DNA of 5,364 nucleotides from assembly GCA_031288935.1 (NCBI GenBank), contig JAITQL010000120.1:1-5364 (forward strand), given 5' to 3'. The first letter of the stretch is position 1, and every line of letters begins with the position of its first letter. The translations under genes and the position numbers were made by a program. This DNA is from Tannerella sp. GTDB lineage: Bacteria; Bacteroidota; Bacteroidia; Bacteroidales; Tannerellaceae. Below the pieces are notes generated by a model. It made no database searches. It saw nothing but the letters and a program-made list of their open reading frames with translations, and was not told where the DNA came from. Below are positions 1 to 5,364 of the stretch, one piece after another.

Positions 1-30
1 CTGTAAAAGATTGTTTGCCGACTGTCCCAT

Positions 31-136
31 TCCCGTAGGGAATATAGCCCGGTAGAAACGCATCGCTCCCGCCTTACCCGGCATGCCGGATTGTGTAGAC
101 GTATTCCTTTCTACCGAGCTATAATCCCTACCGGGA
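31..136. repeat. 106-bp symmetric inverted repeat with central palindrome
   Basis: Seen directly: the left arm (31-58) matches the reverse complement of the right arm (108-136) with two mismatches and one single-base gap, about 26 paired positions. The exact midpoint of the two arms (83/84) is also the centre of a perfect 12-bp palindrome, CCGGCATGCCGG (78-89), so the whole block folds as one long hairpin with a palindromic tip. The 59-77 and 90-107 stretches pair only in patches. The outer end of each arm has its own mini-hairpin, TCCC-GTA-GGGA (31-41) and TCCC-TACC-GGGA (125-136). No ORF of note lies inside. It sits about 145 bp past the trkH stop codon. Inference: a REP- or MITE-like intergenic element, or a strong transcript-end hairpin shared with a neighbour. 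It lacks a clean T-run on either side, so a classic intrinsic terminator is not the best fit. Confidence 0.7.
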
Positions 137-281
137 GTGTTTGCCAGTTGTTATAACTTGATTATTTTTCATCACTAAAACAGATGACCGGGAAGACGGA
201 GGCACGGTTGTTTCAAAGGTTCAAGGATTCAAAGAAAACGGGTTGCGCCGGGAGATGAAATACGGACAGATACGTTGCGGA
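137..281. other. non-coding spacer downstream of trkH
   Basis: Apart from the octamer run at 212-235 I see no gene here. A short CATC...GATG inverted repeat (about 170-186) lies next to an A/T-rich tract, but read on the minus strand the tract is A-rich rather than T-rich, so it does not make a trkH terminator. No convincing rho-independent terminator directly follows the trkH stop codon. Transcription may run on to the hairpin element at 31-136 or end by a factor-dependent route. Confidence 0.5.
212..235. repeat. three degenerate octamer repeats (TTCAARGR)
   Basis: Three consecutive 8-base units, TTCAAAGG (212-219), TTCAAGGA (220-227) and TTCAAAGA (228-235), start at exact 8-base spacing. 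They agree at most positions. On the minus strand they read as repeated CTTTGAA-like units about 50-70 bases past the trkH stop codon. The run is very short, and whether it varies in copy number cannot be judged from one sequence. Confidence 0.5.
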
Positions 282-1736
282 CTATTTCCAGAATCCAGGC
301 AGCAGGAGCGTCAGTACCGTAAAGATTTCCAGACGGCCGGTCACCATCAGAAAGGAATAGACCCATTTGGATATGGCCGGAAGGTTGTGAAAGTTTCCGT
401 CGGCATATTGTCCCAGTCCGGGGCCAATGTTGCTGATGGCAGAAACGGTCGTTCCGAGCGCTTCCTCGAAGAGGAGACCGTCGAGCAGAAAAACGGTGCA
501 GCCGGCGAGGATCAGTACCATGTAGACAAAGGCGAAGGTCTGTACGCGCTGTACGATGTGCGAAGGGACGACGTGCCGGCTCAGGCGAACGGGTATTACG
601 GCGTTGGGGTGCATCTGTTTCTTAAATTCGTTCAGCATGTTTTTGATCAGAATGACGAAACGTCCGGTCTTCAGTCCGCCGCAGGTAGAGCCGGCACATC
701 CGCAGACGGTCATGAGAAACAGGGCGATGATGGTAAAAAACGAACCCCATTCCGCGAAATTGTCCGTCAGGAAACCGGTGGTGGAAATCAGGGAGGTCAC
801 CTGAAAGAGCGATTTGCGGAAGCTCGATTCCATCCCTCCGTCGCGGGAAAGGAAAAACAGCCAGACGGACGTAATCGCCACGGCTATCAGGATGGAGGTA
901 TAGAACCATCTCACTTCCGTATCTTTCAGCAGTTTTTCCCATTGCCCCTTGAAGGTGAAGTAAAGCAGGGTGATATTGGTTGCGCTGAGGCACATGAAGA
1001 AACAGAGGAGATATTCGACATAGGGCGCGTGCCAGTAGGTAATGCCGGCGTTTTTCGTGGAATATCCGCCGGAAGAAACGGTCGTCAGCGCATGGTTGAC
1101 CGCGTCGAAAAGATTCATCGGGCCTGCCCACAGAAGCAGTATCAAGGTGAAGGTAATGGCCAGGTAAATGCCGAAGAAGCGTTTGGCGATCTGGGTGACG
1201 CGCGGCAGGAAGTGTTCGTGGGTAATACCCGACATTTCCGCGTCAAACAGCTGCGAGGTCGTTCCGCCGAAGACGGGCATCAGGGCGACGGTGAAGACAA
1301 CGATGCCGATCCCTCCCTGCCACTGTGTCAGGCTGCGCCAGAACAGGATGCCTCGCGGCAGGGCTTCGACGTCGGTCAGGATGGTGGCGCCGGTGGTCGT
1401 AAATCCGGACATGGTTTCAAAATAGGCGTCCGTAATGTTTTGGACGTATCCGCCGAGGTATAACGGCATCATGCCGAAGAAAGAGAGCAGTATCCAGGTC
1501 AGCGTGACGGTCAGCATTCCTTCGCGGCGGCCGATGGTGCGTTCGTCGGCCGTGCGTCCGACGAGAAAGAACATCAGTCCGGCGCCCAGCATGATTCCGG
1601 TTGAAACCAGCAGCGGATACAGATCCGTCCCCCGGTACCGGTATGCGACGGCTACGGCAAGCAGCATGAAGGCGCTTTCGAGGATGTGTATCTTCCCCAG
1701 AACCTTGAGGACGAATCGCATGTTGACTTGAGACAT
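282..1736 (-). CDS. trkH: Trk-type K+ transporter membrane subunit TrkH
   Basis: Integral inner-membrane subunit of the Trk potassium uptake system, partner of TrkA. The 484-residue product has the usual family length and the four-fold M1-P-M2 architecture. The four selectivity-filter loops are all visible: TTTGAT (113-118), SSGGYS (221-226), STTGFL (318-323) and SNIGPG (435-440), each with its central glycine (116, 223, 321, 438). Other family landmarks are QWQGGIG (138-144), CAGSTCGGLK (347-356) and the C-terminal GRLEIFTVL (467-475) followed by PGFWK at the end. Hydrophobic segments fill most of the rest. The start at 1736 is 6 bp after the trkA stop codon. A second in-frame ATG at residue 6 is an equally possible start, and no Shine-Dalgarno sequence decides between them. 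The stop is TAG (282-284). Oddity: cysteines at 345 and 352 flank the CAGST motif where many relatives carry small residues. The gene looks intact; the TrkH assignment is firm, and the two-RCK TrkA next door favours Trk over KtrB. Confidence 0.96.
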   Translation of the reverse strand: MSQVNMRFVLKVLGKIHILESAFMLLAVAVAYRYRGTDLYPLLVSTGIMLGAGLMFFLVGRTADERTIGRREGMLTVTLTWILLSFFGMMPLYLGGYVQNITDAYFETMSGFTTTGATILTDVEALPRGILFWRSLTQWQGGIGIVVFTVALMPVFGGTTSQLFDAEMSGITHEHFLPRVTQIAKRFFGIYLAITFTLILLLWAGPMNLFDAVNHALTTVSSGGYSTKNAGITYWHAPYVEYLLCFFMCLSATNITLLYFTFKGQWEKLLKDTEVRWFYTSILIAVAITSVWLFFLSRDGGMESSFRKSLFQVTSLISTTGFLTDNFAEWGSFFTIIALFLMTVCGCAGSTCGGLKTGRFVILIKNMLNEFKKQMHPNAVIPVRLSRHVVPSHIVQRVQTFAFVYMVLILAGCTVFLLDGLLFEEALGTTVSAISNIGPGLGQYADGNFHNLPAISKWVYSFLMVTGRLEIFTVLTLLLPGFWK

Positions 1737-1742
1737 GACCGG

Positions 1743-3086
1743 TCAGGTAAAGTATTTTTTCAATTTGCACATGGCTGAATTGAGACAGAATACCATCACA
1801 TGATCATTCTCCAGAATCTGCGTATTCCCTTCGATAATCGCGGGTTCGCCGTTTCGGATCAGCCCGCCCAGGGTCATGTCTTCAGGCAGTTTCAGGTCTT
1901 TCACCGGTTTTTTGGTGACATGCGACCGTGGCCGTGCAATCAGTTCGGCCACGTTGGCATTCGCCAGCGCCAGGCACTTTACGTTTGCCACGTCCGCATT
2001 GAGCAGGAACTGGTAAATATGGCTGGCGGCAATCAGCTTTTTGTTGATGACCGCTCCAATATCCATTTTGATGGCCAGGGGGATGTAGTCAATGTTTTCG
2101 ACCTGGGCAACGGTCTTGTAAACGCCGAAACGTTTGGCGGCCAGACAGGCCAGGATGTTCGAGCTGGCGTTTTCCGTCAGGGCGATAAACGCCTGTGCGT
2201 TCAGAATGCCCTCCTGCCGCAGCAAATCCGTATCGCGTGCATCGCCGTTGATGATCATCACGTTTTCGGGAAGCGTTTCGGAAAGGGCAAAGCTTTTGTC
2301 GCGGCTGGTTTCAAAGATTTTAATCTGGATATGATCCGGCAGATACTGGCTGGCGCGAATGGCAATCCGGCTGCCCCCCATGATGATGATGCTTTTCACG
2401 TCGGGCTTGTTCTTGCCCGCCAGGATGCGCACCTCGTTTTCATATTCCCTGGTGGTCGTGATGAAGACCAGGTCGTCCGGCCGTATCCAGTCCGGCCCGC
2501 GGGGGATGATCATTTCATTTTCGCGCTGGATTGCTACAATGTGATAGCGTCTTTGCCCTTCGGTAAACAGCTCCGAGAGCTGTTTGTTGACGATGGCGGC
2601 ATTCTCGCGCACCTTGACGCCGATCAGGATCAGTGCACCGCCGAAAAGTTCCCAGTACTGGCGCGCCCAGGGCTTTTTGATGGAAGTAACGATCTCTTTG
2701 GCCGCCAGCATCTCGGGATAGATCATGGAACTTACCCCGATGTTTTTGAATAACTCCCTGTTTTTGGGGAGCAGGTATTCGTAGTTGTTGATGCGGGCGA
2801 ATGTTTTTTGTGCGCCCAGGTTGGACGCCAGTATACAGGCCGTAATGTTCATGGCCTCTTCGGGCGTGACGCTGACGAAAAGGTCGGCCTGTTTCACGCG
2901 GGCTTTTTCCAGATCGACAGGCGAAATCGGATTGCCCGTAATCGGCAGGATTTCCACGCCCGAACGTGCGAAAAAGGCCAGCCGGTCTTCGTTTTCATCC
3001 ATGACAACAATGTCGTGCCGTTCCTGCGACAACATTTTAGCCAGATACGTTCCGACTTCTCCGGCGCCTGCAATAACTACTTTCAT
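1743..3086 (-). CDS. trkA: Trk K+ transport regulatory subunit TrkA (two RCK units)
   Basis: Cytoplasmic nucleotide-binding subunit that gates TrkH. At 447 residues it matches full-length TrkA with two tandem RCK_N/RCK_C units; single-RCK KtrA is about half this size. Unit 1: Rossmann glycine motif GAGEVG (7-12) with an acidic residue after beta-2 (D30), which in this fold contacts the nucleotide ribose; its RCK_C part spans roughly 145-223. Unit 2: begins near 231 with GGSRIA (237-242), an acidic residue at E259 and the NGDARD turn (280-285); its RCK_C part spans roughly 368-447. The last glycine of the second glycine motif is replaced by alanine (A242), so nucleotide binding there may be altered. 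The ATG start (3086-3084) overlaps the dxs TGA stop (3085-3083) in an ATGA arrangement, and the gene ends 6 bp before trkH. There is no Shine-Dalgarno sequence, as is usual in Bacteroidetes, so translation probably relies on coupling to dxs. Confidence 0.95.
   Translation of the reverse strand: MKVVIAGAGEVGTYLAKMLSQERHDIVVMDENEDRLAFFARSGVEILPITGNPISPVDLEKARVKQADLFVSVTPEEAMNITACILASNLGAQKTFARINNYEYLLPKNRELFKNIGVSSMIYPEMLAAKEIVTSIKKPWARQYWELFGGALILIGVKVRENAAIVNKQLSELFTEGQRRYHIVAIQRENEMIIPRGPDWIRPDDLVFITTTREYENEVRILAGKNKPDVKSIIIMGGSRIAIRASQYLPDHIQIKIFETSRDKSFALSETLPENVMIINGDARDTDLLRQEGILNAQAFIALTENASSNILACLAAKRFGVYKTVAQVENIDYIPLAIKMDIGAVINKKLIAASHIYQFLLNADVANVKCLALANANVAELIARPRSHVTKKPVKDLKLPEDMTLGGLIRNGEPAIIEGNTQILENDHVMVFCLNSAMCKLKKYFT
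3083..3086 (-). other. ATGA stop/start overlap of dxs and trkA
   Basis: On the minus strand the four bases ATGA contain the trkA ATG and the dxs TGA. This is the typical geometry for translational coupling by re-initiation. It ties trkA expression to dxs translation and makes an independent trkA promoter unlikely. Confidence 0.85.
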
Positions 3087-5062
3087 AACAAAATACCGAT
3101 TGCAGACAGCGAGGAAAAAATCCTTTGGATAGACGGTTTGTCCAGCGGATCACCGTCCGGTTGCGATGTCAACGCGATAATTTCCCCGGCGATGCCGGCA
3201 GCGTCCATGCCGCATTGCCGATAAAGTTCGGACACGCTGCCGTGCGTGATAAACCGGTCGGGCACGCCGATGCGTTTTACGCGCGTCGCATACCCGTTTT
3301 CGGACATGAATTCCATCACCGCACTGCCCAATCCGCCGGTGATAACGCCGTTTTCGACTGTGATAACACGTGAAAAACGCTTTCCGACCTCGTGCAGGAT
3401 TTCCTCATCCACCGGTTTGAGGTAAATCATGTTGTAATGAGCCGCTGAAATCCCCTCTGCCTCGAGCAAGTCAATGGCTTTTGCCGCTTCGTTTCCAATC
3501 GGCCCGATTGAGAGAACGGCCAAATGCGTTCCGTCTCTCAACATCCGTCCCTTTCCTGCGGGCAGGAGTTGCATTTCATTTTGCCAGTGCGTCAACTCTC
3601 CTTTTCCGCGCGGATAACGAATCACGAACGGGCCGGACGGCGTACGGTATCCGGTGTACATCAGATTACGCAACTCCAGTTCGTTCAGCGGCGAAGCAAT
3701 CGTCAGGTTGGGTATCGGACGCAGGCAGGCCAAATCAAACACGCCGTGGTGCGTGGCGCCGTCTTCACCGACCAGGCCGGCACGGTCTAAACAGAGTACA
3801 AGATGCAGCTTCTGAAGCGCCGCGTCATGAATCACCTGGTCATATGCGCGTTGCATAAAAGAGGAATAGATGTTGCAAAACGGAATCAGGCCTTCTTTCG
3901 CCAATCCGGCGGAGAAGGTAACGGCATGTCCTTCGGCGATTCCGACATCGAAAGCGCGCTTCGGAAATGCTTTCATCAGGAAATTCATGGAACAGCCTGT
4001 CGGCATGGCCGGCGTCACGCCTACCACCCGTTCGTCTTTTTCAGCCAGTTCCACCAGCGTGTGCCCGAACACGTCCTGGTAGAACTGCGGTTCATTCACG
4101 CGCTTTACGCAGATCCGTTCACCGGTTTCCTTGTTGAACCTGCCCGGCGCGTGCCATTCGGTGGCCGATTCCTCGGCAGGCTTGAATCCTTTGCCTTTCT
4201 TCGTCTTGATGTGCAACAGCTTCGGCCCCTGCATGTCTTTGATGTCGTTCAGCTTTTGAACCAAATCCGTGACGTCATGTCCGTTGACCGGCCCGAAATA
4301 GCGGATGCTGAATCCTTCAAACAAATTGTGCTGGCGATTGATTAACGCTTTCAGGCTGTTGTTAAAACGGAGGATGTTTTCCCGGCGGTTTTCGGAAATC
4401 AGATTCATCTTCCGCAACTGCTTGTAGACGTCGTAACGGAGCTTGTTATAGGCATGACTGGTGGTGATGTTGACCAAATGCTGGCTTAATCCGCCTACAC
4501 TGTGGTCAATGGCCATGTCGTTATCGTTTAATATAATCAACAGATTATTGGGATTGATGGACACATTGTTCAGGCCTTCGTAAGCCAGTCCGCCGGTCAT
4601 GGCGCCGTCGCCGATCACGGCTACTACATGGCGGCCGGCTTTTTTTTCCAGTTCAAAAGCGATGGACATGCCCAACGCGGCCGAAATGGAATTGGAGGCG
4701 TGTCCCGCTATGAAGGCGTCGTATTCGCTTTCGGACGGATTGGGAAAACCGCTAATGCCATTGAGTTTGCGGAGTGTCTGAAAAGAATCTCTTCTTCCGG
4801 TCAGTATTTTGTGGCCGTAAGCCTGGTGGCCGACGTCCCAGACGATCCGGTCTTCCGGAGTATTGAATACGTAATGAAGCGCGACGGTCAGTTCGACCGT
4901 ACCCAGACTTGCACCCAAATGCCCCGGATTCTCGGACAAGACATTGATGATGTACTGACGCAGTTCCGTGCAAACCTGTTTCAACTGTTCCGTCGACAGA
5001 CTGCGCAAATCGGCCGGGCTGTTGATATATTCCAATAAATACTCTCGTTTACAAGTACTCAT
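3083..5062 (-). CDS. dxs: 1-deoxy-D-xylulose-5-phosphate synthase
   Basis: Cytoplasmic thiamine-diphosphate enzyme that condenses pyruvate with glyceraldehyde 3-phosphate, with loss of CO2, to give 1-deoxy-D-xylulose 5-phosphate, the first step of the MEP isoprenoid pathway and a precursor for thiamine and pyridoxal. Visible motifs: active-site H48 in PGHLGAS, HQAYGHK (79-85), GHAS (120-123), the ThDP/Mg2+ motif GDGAMTGG (151-158) with NDN (179-181), the catalytic glutamate E377 in [20 protein letters not shown] (399-410), [15 protein letters not shown] (426-440) and IRYPRG (481-486). EGH instead of the proteobacterial EQH is, as I recall, usual in Bacteroidetes. Order: N-terminal ThDP domain, central pyrimidine-binding transketolase domain, C-terminal domain from about residue 510. 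At 659 residues it exceeds the usual 620-640; the excess is a C-terminal tail from about 633 whose coding sequence reaches the trkA overlap. The start at 5062 fits the family N-terminus and lies just after the promoter in an A-rich leader without a Shine-Dalgarno sequence. First gene of the operon. Confidence 0.98.
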   Translation of the reverse strand: MSTCKREYLLEYINSPADLRSLSTEQLKQVCTELRQYIINVLSENPGHLGASLGTVELTVALHYVFNTPEDRIVWDVGHQAYGHKILTGRRDSFQTLRKLNGISGFPNPSESEYDAFIAGHASNSISAALGMSIAFELEKKAGRHVVAVIGDGAMTGGLAYEGLNNVSINPNNLLIILNDNDMAIDHSVGGLSQHLVNITTSHAYNKLRYDVYKQLRKMNLISENRRENILRFNNSLKALINRQHNLFEGFSIRYFGPVNGHDVTDLVQKLNDIKDMQGPKLLHIKTKKGKGFKPAEESATEWHAPGRFNKETGERICVKRVNEPQFYQDVFGHTLVELAEKDERVVGVTPAMPTGCSMNFLMKAFPKRAFDVGIAEGHAVTFSAGLAKEGLIPFCNIYSSFMQRAYDQVIHDAALQKLHLVLCLDRAGLVGEDGATHHGVFDLACLRPIPNLTIASPLNELELRNLMYTGYRTPSGPFVIRYPRGKGELTHWQNEMQLLPAGKGRMLRDGTHLAVLSIGPIGNEAAKAIDLLEAEGISAAHYNMIYLKPVDEEILHEVGKRFSRVITVENGVITGGLGSAVMEFMSENGYATRVKRIGVPDRFITHGSVSELYRQCGMDAAGIAGEIIALTSQPDGDPLDKPSIQRIFSSLSAIGILL

Positions 5063-5078
5063 TCTATTTATTTTCCCG

Positions 5079-5112
5079 CAAAGATACGTATTTTTCGAGG
5101 GATATAATGAAA
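5079..5112 (-). promoter_or_regulatory. Bacteroidetes-type promoter of the dxs-trkA-trkH operon
   Basis: On the minus strand TATCTTTG (5086-5079) matches the Bacteroidetes sigma-factor -7 consensus TAnnTTTG exactly. A weak -33 candidate, TTTC (5112-5109; consensus TTTG), lies 22 bases upstream, slightly wide of the usual 19-21. Transcription should start a few bases past 5079, giving a leader of only about 10-15 bases that is A-rich (AAAATAAATAGA) just before the ATG. The position between the upstream terminator and dxs supports the call. The -7 box is convincing; the -33 box is uncertain. Confidence 0.72.
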
Positions 5113-5120
5113 CAGCGGAT

Positions 5121-5154
5121 TTAATAAAAAACGACCGGTTGCAACGGTCCGTTT
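5121..5154 (-). terminator. rho-independent terminator upstream of dxs
   Basis: Read on the minus strand, a 5-bp stem GACCG/CGGTC (5149-5145 with 5137-5133) encloses a 7-base loop and is extended by AAAC/GTTT (5154-5151 with 5132-5129) across a one-base bulge, giving 9 pairs. Six T residues follow (5131-5126), then ATTAA. The plus-strand reading has only a three-T tail, so the signal points leftwards. It ends an upstream minus-strand transcription unit just before the dxs promoter and overlaps the TAA stop codon (5155-5153) of the fragment to its right. Confidence 0.72.
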
Positions 5155-5364
5155 AGATGTCCCGAAGTCCGGTTTTCAACCTGTGAAGGACAATATGGTC
5201 ATTGAGCCGGATACGAGTATCCTGTCTTACGTTTTGCCGGTTGAAAATGATACCTATTGGACAACGGTGTCTCAAGTGAGCGTAAAATACTTCTGCGGTG
5301 CGCGCAGTCAGCGCTGTTTGTATATGCAGTGGCAGACAGGACAACCGCGAAGGTTGCGGCTGTA
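5153..5364 (-). CDS. possible C-terminal fragment of an unrecognised protein
   Basis: A minus-strand frame is open from the window edge to TAA at 5155-5153, about 69 codons. The visible end is rich in Arg, His and Leu (ending LHRLKTGLRDI). I recognise no family in it. Support for coding comes only from context: the stop codon is immediately followed by, and overlaps, a terminator in the same direction. Against it: no motif, basic composition as often seen in shadow frames, and a plus-strand frame that is also open across 5111-5364. The same stretch contains inverted repeats (5173-5181 with 5239-5247; 5209-5222; 5342-5356), so the transcript ending here could instead be a structured small RNA. 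Treat as a partial gene of uncertain nature. Confidence 0.25.
   Translation of the reverse strand, partial: QPQPSRLSCLPLHIQTALTARTAEVFYAHLRHRCPIGIIFNRQNVRQDTRIRLNDHIVLHRLKTGLRDI

Noticed and set aside
166..190. Possible trkH terminator at the CATC/GATG inverted repeat
   Set aside because: The stem is only 4 bp, and the adjacent tract reads as A residues, not T residues, on the trkH strand.
1..281. tRNA or small RNA gene in the left intergenic region
   Set aside because: I found no cloverleaf or T-loop GTTCRA arrangement; the only strong structure is the long symmetric inverted repeat.
243..1463. Plus-strand 406-codon frame antisense to trkH
   Set aside because: The product is Gly/Gln/Asp/Arg-rich without recognisable motifs, and it lies opposite a clear TrkH with all four filter loops.
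1800..2753. Plus-strand 317-codon frame antisense to trkA
   Set aside because: No family features; fully explained as the opposite-strand shadow of a well-conserved TrkA.
5063..5150. Riboswitch or other cis-regulatory leader for dxs
   Set aside because: The predicted leader is only about 10-15 bases, too short for a structured sensor; the hairpin present is a terminator upstream of the promoter.
5195..5364. Plus-strand frame starting ATG at 5195, preceded by AAGGA and open to the window edge
   Set aside because: The Shine-Dalgarno-like AAGGA has little weight in Bacteroidetes, I see no plus-strand promoter box, the residues match no family I know, and the terminator next to it points the other way.

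Overview
The window carries a compact minus-strand operon of three genes, transcribed from right to left: dxs (first enzyme of the MEP isoprenoid pathway), trkA and trkH (the NAD-binding regulatory subunit and the membrane subunit of a Trk-type K+ transporter). Motif wording such as the EGHA active-site block of DXS, a TAnnTTTG-type -7 promoter box, an A-rich leader with no Shine-Dalgarno sequence, and this gene order all point to a member of the Bacteroidetes, most likely Bacteroidales. By eye base composition is near half G+C. I cannot resolve the genus.

Layout by position. Positions 1-281 are non-coding and lie downstream of trkH. They hold a 106-bp, almost symmetric inverted repeat (31-136) with a perfect 12-bp palindrome at its exact centre, and a short run of three degenerate octamers (212-235). 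Next come trkH (282-1736), a 6-bp gap, trkA (1743-3086), a 4-bp ATGA overlap, and dxs (3083-5062). The dxs promoter lies at about 5079-5112. Immediately upstream is a rho-independent terminator (5121-5154) reading in the same direction. It closes an upstream minus-strand transcription unit, of which only a fragment (5153-5364) is visible. That fragment is either the C-terminal end of an unrecognised protein or the 3' part of a small structured RNA.

How the genes work together: TrkA and TrkH form one K+ uptake system, with two tandem RCK units in TrkA gating the four-repeat TrkH pore. DXS is metabolically unrelated, but its stop codon overlaps the trkA start and no terminator or promoter-like break separates the genes, so all three are very probably co-transcribed from the dxs promoter. 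The core genes look intact and ordinary. I found no defence system, mobile-element gene, CRISPR array, tRNA or rRNA. The parts worth a second look are the two flanks: the symmetric repeat after trkH, and the terminator-bounded, structure-rich fragment before dxs.
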